Shown here one piece after another: positions 1 through 8,159 of a DNA stretch of 64,000 nucleotides (positions within the stretch are counted from its first letter, which is position 1; every line of letters starts with the position of its first letter). The DNA is from Arthrobacter methylotrophus. Lineage in GTDB: Bacteria; Actinomycetota; Actinomycetes; Actinomycetales; Micrococcaceae. The stretch is taken from NCBI RefSeq assembly GCF_039539965.1, contig NZ_BAABED010000001.1, positions 3,162,001 through 3,226,000 on the forward strand, written 5' to 3'. Both the position numbers and the translations under genes were made by a program. Under the pieces are notes generated by a model. That model made no database searches and was not told the DNA's origin. It saw only the letters and a program-made list of their open reading frames with translations.

Positions 1-1
1 C

Positions 2-1282
2 ACCAGTCCGTACCTGCCGGTCCCCTATGCTCCAACAGCCGTCAACGGGCTGAGCGGACGTTGGTCCTGGGATCCCGCAACACTGAGCATCCGCGGCGAA
101 GACAGCACCACGAGGAACCAGCAATACACGGTATATTCGGCCCTGCCGGCTCTGACATCAGCGGCGTTGGCCCAGGCCAACGCCCGGCCCACGTCCATTT
201 CGCAGGATTTCATCCAGTTGCCAAGCAATGTTCCGGACATTGTAAAGAACACGGCGAACACGGTCACGGCCGGCGCCAATGGCAACTATGCCAAGGCGAT
301 GGCGATACAGGACTATTTGCGCTCGTCCCAGTTCAGCTACTCGCTGCAGGCTCCGGTCCAAGGCGGTTATGACGGCAATGGCATGTCTGTCCTGGCTGAT
401 TTCCTGCAGCAGAAGAGCGGCTATTGCGTCCACTTCGCCTCTGCCATGGCCGTTATGGCCAGGCTGAAGGGAATCCCGAGCCGCATCGCCGTGGGCTACG
501 CGCCGGGCCACGCCACCGGGGCGACCGTCGCCGTGGCCGGGCAGGAACCGCTTCCGGAGTTCGCAGTGGATGCACGGGACGCCCATGCCTGGCCCGAGCT
601 GTATTTCGAGGGTGTCGGCTGGGTTGCCTTTGAACCGACCCCTTCACGCGGAGTGGTCCCGAGCTACGCTTCGGATCCTGTTGCTCCGGGCGGCCCGAGC
701 ACCAAGCTGCATGAGGAGAACCTGACCCCTGGTGCCGCGACTCCCGCCCCGAGCGTTCCTGCCGTACCGCAGCTTGCCGGGCCGGGCGCTGGATCGGGCT
801 CGGGCGCCGGCTCCTGGACCGTGCTGTACGTCGTCGCCGGTGCCTTGCTTCTCGCGGCGTTGGCGGCTTCACCGAGGATGTTCCGCTCGGGTATCCGGGG
901 GCGGCGCCTCAGGCCGGCACCGTCCCGCGATAGTGCGGCCTTGGCATGGGCCGAGCTCCAGGACCTCGCCACCGATTACGGTGTACCACCCGACCCTAGC
1001 GAAACTCCGAGGCGTTTTGCCGAACGATTGCGCAACTCAGTTGCGCTCGGAGCCTCCGACGACGTCGGGCAACACGCGGTAGCATCACTCGCCGGCGATT
1101 TCGAACGGCAGCGTTACGGTCCCCCGGACGGTCCCGCAAGGAAGAGCGCAGAGCAAGGGGACCGGACCGCGGCTGTCCGGATCGCTGCTGTCCGCACCAC
1201 GTTTCGTCGCAATGCTTCTTGGTTCGCGGCTTTCCGCGCGGAGTGGCTCCCGCCATCCCTGATGTCCAGGCGGCGGCGTTGA
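2..1282 (+). CDS. Transglutaminase-like membrane protein, C-terminal part (5' end outside window)
   Basis: The reading frame is open from base 2, so the start lies upstream. The visible 426 residues hold a transglutaminase core: the catalytic Cys sits in SGYCVHFASAMAVMARLKG and the His in DAHAWPELYFEG, followed by the usual GWVAFEPTP strand. A proline/alanine-rich linker, one transmembrane segment (WTVLYVVAGALLLAALAA) and a basic cytoplasmic tail of DUF4129 type follow. This order matches the second half of actinobacterial DUF3488/transglutaminase (TgpA-like) proteins, whose N-terminal half is multi-pass. Those are often encoded beside a MoxR ATPase and a DUF58 protein, which would lie upstream of the window. 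The substrate is unknown; a role in envelope protein modification is inference. The stop is followed after 2 nt by a palindromic element. Confidence 0.88.
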   Translation, partial: TSPYLPVPYAPTAVNGLSGRWSWDPATLSIRGEDSTTRNQQYTVYSALPALTSAALAQANARPTSISQDFIQLPSNVPDIVKNTANTVTAGANGNYAKAMAIQDYLRSSQFSYSLQAPVQGGYDGNGMSVLADFLQQKSGYCVHFASAMAVMARLKGIPSRIAVGYAPGHATGATVAVAGQEPLPEFAVDARDAHAWPELYFEGVGWVAFEPTPSRGVVPSYASDPVAPGGPSTKLHEENLTPGAATPAPSVPAVPQLAGPGAGSGSGAGSWTVLYVVAGALLLAALAASPRMFRSGIRGRRLRPAPSRDSAALAWAELQDLATDYGVPPDPSETPRRFAERLRNSVALGASDDVGQHAVASLAGDFERQRYGPPDGPARKSAEQGDRTAAVRIAAVRTTFRRNASWFAAFRAEWLPPSLMSRRRR

Positions 1283-1284
1283 CC

Positions 1285-1350
1285 CCCAACTGACTGACAG
1301 TTGATGTCGTTTTGAGCGCTTATTACGACAACTACTGCCAGTCCGTTGGG
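1285..1350. repeat. 66-nt imperfect palindrome, copy 1 of a dispersed family
   Basis: Two 32-nt arms (1285-1316 and 1319-1350) pair at 25 of 32 positions around a 2-nt centre. The element fills the gap between two convergent genes almost exactly. It has the same length, the same CCCAAC...GTTGGG ends and the same inner TTGTCGT / ACGACAA core as the element at 44439-44504, so the two are related copies. A bidirectional terminator role is likely from its position. Confidence 0.8.
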
Positions 1351-1351
1351 A

Positions 1352-2833
1352 TTAGTCTGCGTACGGATCGGCGATGCCGACGTACTGGGTGGTGAGGTAT
1401 TCCTCGATGCCTTCGAAGCCGCCTTCACGGCCCAGGCCGGACTGCTTGACGCCGCCGAAAGGTGCCGCCGCGTTGGAAATGACTCCGGCATTGAGGCCCA
1501 ACATGCCCGTTTCGATCCTTTCGCTGACCCGCAGTCCGCGGTTCAGGTCCTTGGTGTAGACATAGGCGACCAACCCATACTCGGTGTTGTTGGCAAGGTT
1601 AATGGCCTCATCTTCGCTCTTGAAGGTGATGATCGGGGCCACCGGGCCAAAGATTTCTTCCTTCAGGATCCGGGCGTCCGCGGACACGTTCTTGAGGACC
1701 GTGGGCTGGTAGAAGTAGCCCGGGCCATCCACCGGGGCACCGCCGGTGACGGCAACTGCGCCGTTGGCAACGGCGTCGGCCACGAGGGCGTGCACGCCGT
1801 TGCGTGCCTTGCCATCGATCAAGGGGCCCACGGTGGAGTCCGGCTCGGTGCCCCGCGCGGGGTTGAGCGCGGAGATCTTGGCGGCGAACTTCTCGGCGAA
1901 GGTATCGGCGATGGAGTCATGCACAATGAAGCGGTTCGCAGCTGTGCAGGCCTCGCCCATGTTGCGCATCTTGGCTGCGACGGCGCCTTCGACGGCCTTG
2001 TCCAGATCGGCGTCTTCGAAGACGACGAACGGCGCGTTACCGCCAAGCTCCATGGAGCTGCGCAGGACCTTATCCGCGGCTTCGCGCATCAGGGACTGCC
2101 CGACGGCGGTGGAACCGGTGAAGGAAATCTTCCGCAGGCGGTCGTCCTTGATGAGGGGCCCGGTAACTGCCCCCGCTGTGGAGGTCTGGATGACGTTAAG
2201 GACGCCTGCGGGAAGGCCGGCTTCCTGCATGACCTGGGCGAAAAGCAGGCTGGTCAGGGGGGTGAGGTTGGCGGGCTTGAGCACCATGGTGCAGCCGGCG
2301 GCGACCGCGGGAGCAATCTTGCGGGTGGCCATGGCCAGCGGGAAGTTCCACGGGGTAATCAAAAGGCAGGGCCCAACCGGCTTCTTCTGGACCAGGATGC
2401 GGTTCTTGCCGTCCGGGGCTGCAGAGTAGCGGCCGCTGACGCGGACGGCTTCCTCGGAGAACCAGCGGAGGAATTCGGCACCGTAGGCTACTTCGCCGCG
2501 GGCTTCGGCCAAGGGCTTGCCCATTTCCAGGGTCATGAGAAGCGCGAAGTCCTCAGCTCGTGCCGTGACCAGCTCGAATGCGCGGCGCAGGATTTCGCCA
2601 CGCTCACGGGGAGCGGTCCGGGCCCAGGAAGCCTGGGCGGCAACGGCAGCGTCCAGCGCGGCGGCGCCGTCCTCCGGGCCGGCGTCAGAGATGTTGATGA
2701 GCACCTTGCCCGTGGCAGGATCCTCGACGTCGAACGTCTTGCCGGATGCCGCAGGCAGCCACTGGCCGTTGATGAGCAACCCGGTGGGAACGGATGCGAG
2801 AAGTTCGCTTTCGCGATCGGCGGTAACAGTCAC
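1352..2833 (-). CDS. gabD: NAD(P)-dependent succinate-semialdehyde dehydrogenase
   Basis: The 493-residue aldehyde dehydrogenase has the full family length. Visible features are the cofactor and fold motifs ITPWNFPLAM and SFTGSTAVGQ, the general-base Glu in MELGGNAPFVV, the catalytic Cys in MGEACTAANRF, and EEIFGPVAPI near the C-terminus. Residues resemble the GabD subgroup that oxidises succinate semialdehyde to succinate in the GABA shunt, although related semialdehydes cannot be excluded. The GTG start at 2833 is supported by AAGGAG five bases upstream. It is a single gene convergent with the transglutaminase protein, and no gabT or gabP lies nearby, so pathway context is lacking. Confidence 0.88.
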   Translation of the reverse strand: MTVTADRESELLASVPTGLLINGQWLPAASGKTFDVEDPATGKVLINISDAGPEDGAAALDAAVAAQASWARTAPRERGEILRRAFELVTARAEDFALLMTLEMGKPLAEARGEVAYGAEFLRWFSEEAVRVSGRYSAAPDGKNRILVQKKPVGPCLLITPWNFPLAMATRKIAPAVAAGCTMVLKPANLTPLTSLLFAQVMQEAGLPAGVLNVIQTSTAGAVTGPLIKDDRLRKISFTGSTAVGQSLMREAADKVLRSSMELGGNAPFVVFEDADLDKAVEGAVAAKMRNMGEACTAANRFIVHDSIADTFAEKFAAKISALNPARGTEPDSTVGPLIDGKARNGVHALVADAVANGAVAVTGGAPVDGPGYFYQPTVLKNVSADARILKEEIFGPVAPIITFKSEDEAINLANNTEYGLVAYVYTKDLNRGLRVSERIETGMLGLNAGVISNAAAPFGGVKQSGLGREGGFEGIEEYLTTQYVGIADPYAD

Positions 2834-2998
2834 AGTGACTCCTTCGTCAGTCAGCGCAGCTTGTAGAGATGCACCAACACTTGATTTTGTGGAATTACTG
2901 CCACCGTACTGCCCGCCGCGAAGCAGTGTCTACGCCTTCGCGCACTGCCGCGGGAACAACAGATTGTGCAGTTGCACAGCCCGGGGTTGGAGCGCCTG

Positions 2999-3064
2999 CT
3001 AGCGCGCCGCGAGCACAGCCCTAACGCGCCGCGAGCACAGCCCTAACGCGCCGCGAGCACAGCA
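2999..3064. repeat. Three tandem 22-bp copies at the 3' end of rsmI
   Basis: Units lie at 2999-3020, 3021-3042 and 3043-3064, each reading ctaRcgcgccgcgagcacagc followed by one variable base. On the minus strand each unit spells the last six codons of rsmI plus a stop (AVLAAR-stop). Because 22 is not a multiple of three, the extra copies lie out of frame and beyond the used stop. This is a local tandem duplication of a gene end. Confidence 0.93.
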
Positions 3065-3966
3065 GAGTACAGCTCGCGCTTGCTGATGCGTGCGTCCTCC
3101 GCGACGGCGGCCACCGCTTCCTTGAGCCTGACGCCCTTGCCGACGAGTTCATTGACGGCGGCAACATGGTCCTCAGGTTTGCCCGGCTCCTGTTCGGGCG
3201 CGCCGGCCACCACCACGGCGATCTCACCGCGAACCTCGTTGTTTTCTGCCCATTCGAGGAGTTCCCGGACGGTTCCCCGGATGACCTCCTCGTAAGTCTT
3301 GGTCAATTCGCGGCATACGGCGATGCGCCGGTCCGCCCCGAAGCGCTCGTGCAAAGCACGGAGCATGGGCTCAAGACGATGCGGTGCCTCGAAGAACACC
3401 ATCGTTCGGCGTTCGCTCCCAAGGTCCGCAAGCCGCGAGCTGCGTTCGCCCGCTTTGCGCGGCAGGAATCCCTCGAAGCAGAAACGGTCCGTCGGCAGCC
3501 CCGAGAGCGCCAGGGCAGTCAGCACCGCCGACGGTCCCGGAAAGGCAGTGACGAAGAGACCTGCCGCCACGGCTCCCTCCACGAGGCGGAAGCCTGGGTC
3601 GGACACCGCGGGCATGCCGGCGTCGCTCACCATGATGATGGTCTTGCCGGCCCTGACGTAATCCAGCAGTTCCTCGGTCTTGGCTGCCTCGTTGTGCTCG
3701 TGATAGCTGATGACCCGACCGGTCACGGTGATGCCGAGGGACTGGACCAGACGATGCAGGCGCCGGGTGTCCTCGGCAGCGACGATGTCGGCCGTCTGCA
3801 GCAATTCAATGAGCCTGCTGGAGGCATCCCCCACGTTCCCGATGGGAGTGGCAGCCAGAACTATCCGGCCCACGCCCTCAGCAAGCATAGGAAGCGCCTG
3901 TGCCTCGAGGGACTCCGCCGAGTCAGGAACGGTGGTTTCATCCGGGGAGCTCAGCTGTTCAGTCAC
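3043..3966 (-). CDS. rsmI: 16S rRNA (cytidine1402-2'-O)-methyltransferase
   Basis: The 307-residue protein belongs to the tetrapyrrole-methylase (SAM-dependent) fold. Diagnostic stretches are GRIVLAATPIGNVGDAS near the N-terminus, AAEDTRRLHRL, VISYHEHNE, IIMVSDAGMPAVSDPG, FPGPSAVLTALALSGLP and FFEAPHRL, all hallmarks of RsmI. It 2'-O-methylates C1402 in the ribosomal decoding centre. A leader of about 27 residues precedes the conserved core, so an internal start is possible. It is divergent from the PMT gene across 67 bp, an arrangement I recall as Rv1003/Rv1002c in M. tuberculosis. The stop codon lies inside the first-read unit of a 22-bp triplication. Confidence 0.95.
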   Translation of the reverse strand: MTEQLSSPDETTVPDSAESLEAQALPMLAEGVGRIVLAATPIGNVGDASSRLIELLQTADIVAAEDTRRLHRLVQSLGITVTGRVISYHEHNEAAKTEELLDYVRAGKTIIMVSDAGMPAVSDPGFRLVEGAVAAGLFVTAFPGPSAVLTALALSGLPTDRFCFEGFLPRKAGERSSRLADLGSERRTMVFFEAPHRLEPMLRALHERFGADRRIAVCRELTKTYEEVIRGTVRELLEWAENNEVRGEIAVVVAGAPEQEPGKPEDHVAAVNELVGKGVRLKEAVAAVAEDARISKRELYSAVLAAR

Positions 3967-4020
3967 CCAACAAGCCTAATGCCCCGGCTGCGGCTTTCAG
4001 TGAGCTACGGAGGCAAAAGG

Positions 4021-4026
4021 TAGCAT
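4021..4026 (+). promoter_or_regulatory. -10 box of a probable leaderless promoter (PMT gene)
   Basis: TAGCAT ends 7 nt before the GTG at 4034 with no Shine-Dalgarno sequence between them. No convincing -35 is visible. Confidence 0.55.
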
Positions 4027-4033
4027 GGGCTGA

Positions 4034-5680
4034 GTGACCGATACCTCCGTGCGCCCCACCCCGCAAACCTGGCTGATACGGCCCCGCGAGGCTTTCACGG
4101 CCCAGGCCCTGCGGACGCGGCTCATTGGTAGCATCCAGAGCTGGCGCGATTATCCGCCGTCGTTGCGGCTGTGGTTCTGGCTGATCCCCACCATCACAGC
4201 CGTGATCGGCGGGATCCTGCGTTTTGTCCGCCTCGATGCCCCGCACAGCCTCGTGTTCGATGAGACCTACTACGTCAAGGACGCTTACTCCCTCCTGGTC
4301 AGCGGCTACGAACGGAGCTGGCCGGACAAGGCCAACGACGCTTTCAACGCGGGTAACCCCAACGTCCTCCTCGACTCCCCCGAGTACGTAGTGCATCCAC
4401 CGGTCGGAAAATGGATGATCGCCTTCGGGATGTGGCTTTTCGGTTCGGACAATTCCTTCGGTTGGCGATTTTCCGCGGCCCTGACTGGCACCCTTTCCAT
4501 CTTCCTCATTGCCCTGATTGCGCTGAAGCTCTTCCGTTCCCACATTCTGGGCGCGGCCGCCGGACTGCTGCTAGCCGTCGACGGTCACCATTTGGTCATG
4601 TCGCGGACTTCCCTGCTGGACATCTTCCTGATGTTTTGGTTGCTCGCGGCCTTTGGTGCCTTGCTGATGGATCGCGACGACGGCCGGCGCCGTTTGGCGG
4701 CACGGCTCGCTGCGCTGGCGGGCGCGTCGAAGGACGGCCGGCCAACGGCGTTGCAACTCGCCTCGGGGCCGTGGCTGGGATTTCGCTGGTGGCGACTGGC
4801 AGCCGGCGTTTGCCTCGGCCTGGCCGTCGGCACCAAGTGGTCGGCATTGTTCTTCGTGGCCGGCTTTGGCTTGATGACCGTCTTCTGGGACATGAGCGCG
4901 CGGCGTATTGCGGGTATCCGGAGTTGGCCGAGCGCCGGGATCATCAAGGACGGCGTGCCGGCATTCTTCACCATGATCCCGGTGGCTGGAGCCGTGTATT
5001 TGTCCACGTGGACCGGCTGGTTCCTTTCCAAGGACGCCTACTACCGGAATTGGGCGGATACGAATCCCTCCGCCACGTGGGGATGGATTCCCGGGCCGTT
5101 GCGATCCCTTGCCTACTACCACATGGAGGCCTACAACTTCCATCAAAGCCTCAGCTCGCCGCATCCGTATTCGGCGAGCCCGTGGACCTGGTTGGTGATG
5201 GGACGGCCCACCTCCTTCTACTATGAGTCTCCCAAGCAAGGAACGCCCGGTTGCGATCTGCAGAGCTGTACCTCCGCGATCCTCTCGGTCGGAAACCCGG
5301 TCGTCTGGTGGGGAGCCACGATTGCGCTCTTCGTGGTGTTGTTCTGGTGGGCGGGGCGGCGCGATTGGCGGGCTGGGGCCATCCTGGCCGGCGTCGCGGC
5401 CGGGTACTTGCCGTGGTTCATGTACCCGGACCGGACCATGTTCTACTTCTATGCCCTGTCCTTCGAGCCTTTCTTGGTCCTGGCCCTCGTCTACGGATTG
5501 GGGCTCGCCTTGGGCAGGAGCGACGCTCCCCCGTGGCGCCGACGCTCAGGGCTCTACGTCGTGGGCCTGGTGGTGGTTCTCGCCGTGCTGTTGTCAGCGT
5601 TCTTCTATCCGGTGTGGACGGCGGAAGTCATCAGCTACCAAGACTGGCGCATGCGTATGTGGATGCCATCCTGGATCTGA
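4034..5680 (+). CDS. Dolichyl-phosphate-mannose--protein mannosyltransferase (PMT family, GT39)
   Basis: This 548-residue multi-pass membrane enzyme transfers mannose from polyprenyl-phosphate-mannose to Ser/Thr of exported proteins. The first periplasmic loop contains RLDAPHSLVFDETYYVKDA with the acidic DE pair expected for catalysis, followed by HPPVGKWMIAFGMWLFG, a PMT signature. About ten hydrophobic segments follow, and the C-terminal PMT_4TMC-like region is recognisable from FYYESPKQGTPGCD onward. It resembles mycobacterial Rv1002c, including its divergent neighbour rsmI. The GTG start is supported by a TAGCAT box at 4021. The next gene is convergent, so it is probably monocistronic. 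Substrates are not deducible from sequence. Confidence 0.92.
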   Translation: MTDTSVRPTPQTWLIRPREAFTAQALRTRLIGSIQSWRDYPPSLRLWFWLIPTITAVIGGILRFVRLDAPHSLVFDETYYVKDAYSLLVSGYERSWPDKANDAFNAGNPNVLLDSPEYVVHPPVGKWMIAFGMWLFGSDNSFGWRFSAALTGTLSIFLIALIALKLFRSHILGAAAGLLLAVDGHHLVMSRTSLLDIFLMFWLLAAFGALLMDRDDGRRRLAARLAALAGASKDGRPTALQLASGPWLGFRWWRLAAGVCLGLAVGTKWSALFFVAGFGLMTVFWDMSARRIAGIRSWPSAGIIKDGVPAFFTMIPVAGAVYLSTWTGWFLSKDAYYRNWADTNPSATWGWIPGPLRSLAYYHMEAYNFHQSLSSPHPYSASPWTWLVMGRPTSFYYESPKQGTPGCDLQSCTSAILSVGNPVVWWGATIALFVVLFWWAGRRDWRAGAILAGVAAGYLPWFMYPDRTMFYFYALSFEPFLVLALVYGLGLALGRSDAPPWRRRSGLYVVGLVVVLAVLLSAFFYPVWTAEVISYQDWRMRMWMPSWI

Positions 5681-5717
5681 TCCTCGCCAAAGCCGCCAGC
5701 AGCTAGGCTCGCCGCCG

Positions 5718-6881
5718 CTATTTTTCCAATGTGACGGCCTCGGTATCCGCATCAGGCCGGGAATCGTCCGCGACGGCCTCATTCTTGGGAGGTAGTCCGC
5801 GACGACGGCGGGTAGGCCACGTAAAGATGAGCGTCAGCAAGGCCGCGACAAAGACCAAAGCGCCGATCGCAATTCCGGCGTCCATCCAGAACTGTCCGGG
5901 GAACAAGCGGATCAACGTGTCATCCAATGAGAATGTCCATGTCCCGTTGGCGAAGAAAATCCGGTGGAACTCCGTGAAGAACTGCTGCCAGCCCATCGCC
6001 GCGAGTGTGCCGAGTCCCACGATGAGCACCAGTGTGGCGATCGAACCGGCGAACAGGCCACGGCGAATTCCGCCCTTGCTGCGTTTGCGCAGGTACAGCA
6101 TCGCGATGATGCCGATGATGACCATGAGGGCGCCGGCACCAAAGGCCGAAAGCATCACGGTCTTGACGTCGGCCATGTGGGAGACTTCGCCCTCCTTGAA
6201 CAGCTTCTCGCCGTTCCGGTTGACAAGATCGCCCAAGTACCGGGGCCCCGACCAGTTGCTGAGATAGTCCACGGCGTAGGAACCGTAGGTCATCCGGTCA
6301 TCGGCGTTGAATCCGTAACCGTCACCGGGGAATCCAGGCCGGTAGTACTCCACCCAGAGGAACAGCGGGCTCGTCACTGCGCGGATTGCCAGCACCAAGA
6401 GGACCACCGGGTAGAAGACGGCCAGGATGACCTGGAAGATGCGCGGTGCCACGGGCTTGGCGTTGGCAGCCTGCTCGCGCTCGTGGTAGCGACGTTCCAC
6501 TTCAGCTTCCGCGGGCCGCACCTGAAGGGCCGACGTCGGCAAAGGCTCGGCGAAGAGCGCCGGTTCTGCCCCGGCGTCCGCAGCTTCGGCAGCTTTACGG
6601 TCCGCACGGCTCTCGGGCTGCTGCCCGGTCACCGGCTGTCCGGTCACCGGCTGTCCGGTCACCGGCTGTCCGGTCACCGGCTGGACGGAGGCGGAATCCG
6701 ACGTCGACTTGGCGTCGGGCACGCGCTTCGTGGAAGAGTCCTCGGCAATGTCAGCGCGCGCCGGTTGTGCGTCCTCGGCCATGGACTTGGGGGCAGGTTT
6801 CATCCAGTCGAAAGCCGGCTCATCACCGTCGTCGTGGATATCCGCGTCCTGGTCTTTGGGGATCGGGCTCTTCTCGGTCAC
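5718..6881 (-). CDS. TIGR01906/DUF1461 family integral membrane protein
   Basis: The C-terminal two thirds carries four or five transmembrane segments and the conserved soluble loop FPGDGYGFNADDRMTYGSYA with YLSNWSGPRYLGDL, typical of TIGR01906. Function is unknown. The roughly 150-residue cytoplasmic N-terminus is acidic and low in complexity, containing a fourfold VTGQP repeat. The frame is open back to an ATG at 6989, but the first 36 residues of that version are unusual for the family. A GTG at 6881 has GGAAG ten bases upstream and begins VTEKSPIPKDQ, so I prefer it. It is convergent with PMT across about 37 bp. Confidence 0.8.
   Translation of the reverse strand: MTEKSPIPKDQDADIHDDGDEPAFDWMKPAPKSMAEDAQPARADIAEDSSTKRVPDAKSTSDSASVQPVTGQPVTGQPVTGQPVTGQQPESRADRKAAEAADAGAEPALFAEPLPTSALQVRPAEAEVERRYHEREQAANAKPVAPRIFQVILAVFYPVVLLVLAIRAVTSPLFLWVEYYRPGFPGDGYGFNADDRMTYGSYAVDYLSNWSGPRYLGDLVNRNGEKLFKEGEVSHMADVKTVMLSAFGAGALMVIIGIIAMLYLRKRSKGGIRRGLFAGSIATLVLIVGLGTLAAMGWQQFFTEFHRIFFANGTWTFSLDDTLIRLFPGQFWMDAGIAIGALVFVAALLTLIFTWPTRRRRGLPPKNEAVADDSRPDADTEAVTLEK
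6625..6684. repeat. Four tandem 15-bp units inside the DUF1461 gene
   Basis: The unit ccggtcaccggctgt occurs four times, the last copy ending in g. On the minus strand it encodes four in-frame VTGQP pentapeptides. The in-frame period keeps the linker readable and should be prone to copy-number change. Confidence 0.92.
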
Positions 6882-7026
6882 TTCGATTTCACTTCCGTAG
6901 GATTCACATGCCGGAGCAGGAACGGGCCGCTGGCAATCTTCTCTGCCTTCGAGCCTACAGTCAGCCCTCGCGGAGAGACGAGGAGCCACCCCGGCGAAGC
7001 CGGATTGAGACCTGAGCCGAGTGCCG

Positions 7027-8019
7027 TCAGGCGGCTATTTCCCGGTAGCCGGCATCGTTGATGTCCAAGTCACCTGTGGCGCCTGCACGGATCGCCCGTC
7101 CGCCCAGCGCCAGGGCATAGACCCAGTATGCAACGAGAACGAACGAACCGATCAGGATCTTGGCCCACACCGGAAGCGCGCTGGGCGTCACGAAAGCCTC
7201 CACGAGTCCGGACACGAACAGGACAAATACCAGCCCCAGCGCCACTGTGATCAGTGAGCGCCCCTCGTCCGCCACGGCCTGCATCCTGCGCCGCGGCCCG
7301 GGGGAAACCAAAGCCCAGAAAATCCGGAGACCGGCCGCGGAGGCGATGAACACGGCCGTCAGCTCCATAAGGCCGTGGGGAAGGATGTAGCTGAAGAACA
7401 CATCCATCTTCCCTGTCGCCGCAAAGACACCAGCAGCGACCCCCAGGCCCTGTGCATTCATGAAAAGCATGGCGGGCACCCAGAAACCCGTGATCCCTAA
7501 AGCCACGGCCTGCGCCCCGATCCAGGCATTGTTGGTCCATACAGCCCCCGCGAAGGACGCGGCGGGGTTTTCCGAGTAGTAGCCAACAAAGTCTTGGTCG
7601 ACGTACTGCTTCACGGCACCACTGCTTCCCAGTGCCCTCAACGCCTCCGGGGACGTCGCGATCCAGAGTGTATAGCCCGCGGCCACGAGGCAGAAGAACA
7701 CACCGCACCACACCGTCAGCCATCGCAAACGGAAGAACGCGGCTGGCAGGGACACCACGAAAAAGCGCGCAAGGTCTTCCATGAAATTTGATCGGGCTCC
7801 GGTAAACCGGGTGCGCGCCTGGGCCAGGGCCGCCGACAACGATGCGGAAAGTGCGCTCTCAGGGGCCACGGAGCGGATGAGGGACAAATGTGAAGACACC
7901 ACTTGGTACAAGCGCAAAAGCTCATCGGCATCGCCGCCGTCCAGGCGCCGTTTGCGCGCGAGTTCGTGCAGCCTTGACCATTTTGGCCCGTTAACGACGG
8001 AGAAGGCATCCATGTCCAC
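7027..8019 (-). CDS. Stage II sporulation protein M (SpoIIM/DUF95) family membrane protein
   Basis: The 330-residue protein has a soluble helical N-terminus (about 100 residues) and five or six transmembrane segments. Family hallmarks are WRRL-like ELARKRRLDGGDADELLRLY, the loop GYYSENPAASFAGAVWTNNA, and FFSYILPHGLMELTAVFIAS, in which the HGxxE motif typical of the family is intact. Micrococcales do not make Bacillus-type endospores, so the sporulation name is homology only. The gene is divergent from an RDD protein, a pairing common in actinobacteria. The start is GTG at 8019, six bases after TAGGGT on the same strand, which fits a leaderless mRNA. Confidence 0.88.
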   Translation of the reverse strand: MDMDAFSVVNGPKWSRLHELARKRRLDGGDADELLRLYQVVSSHLSLIRSVAPESALSASLSAALAQARTRFTGARSNFMEDLARFFVVSLPAAFFRLRWLTVWCGVFFCLVAAGYTLWIATSPEALRALGSSGAVKQYVDQDFVGYYSENPAASFAGAVWTNNAWIGAQAVALGITGFWVPAMLFMNAQGLGVAAGVFAATGKMDVFFSYILPHGLMELTAVFIASAAGLRIFWALVSPGPRRRMQAVADEGRSLITVALGLVFVLFVSGLVEAFVTPSALPVWAKILIGSFVLVAYWVYALALGGRAIRAGATGDLDINDAGYREIAA

Positions 8020-8025
8020 GGCTCT

Positions 8026-8031
8026 ACCCTA
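8026..8031 (-). promoter_or_regulatory. -10 box of a probable leaderless promoter (SpoIIM-family gene)
   Basis: On the minus strand TAGGGT ends 6 nt before the GTG at 8019. Immediately upstream, two perfect adjacent 12-bp direct repeats (agtactgccctt, 8031-8042 and 8043-8054) overlap the promoter and could bind a regulator. Confidence 0.55.
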
Positions 8032-8159
8032 GTACTGCCCTTAGTACTGCCCTTCCGAAAGCAGTCCCGACCCCCGCTCCCCACCCTTGTCCGCGGTTAG
8101 ACTCGATCCAGCGGGAGCCATCCGGTCCTGCGACGGCGTGGCAGTTTTTGGGGGCCGGT

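Noticed and set aside
1346..2866. Long plus-strand ORF (506 codons) opposite gabD
   Set aside because: It lies entirely antisense to a clear aldehyde dehydrogenase; its Gly/Asp/His-rich composition is typical of the complementary strand of high-GC genes.
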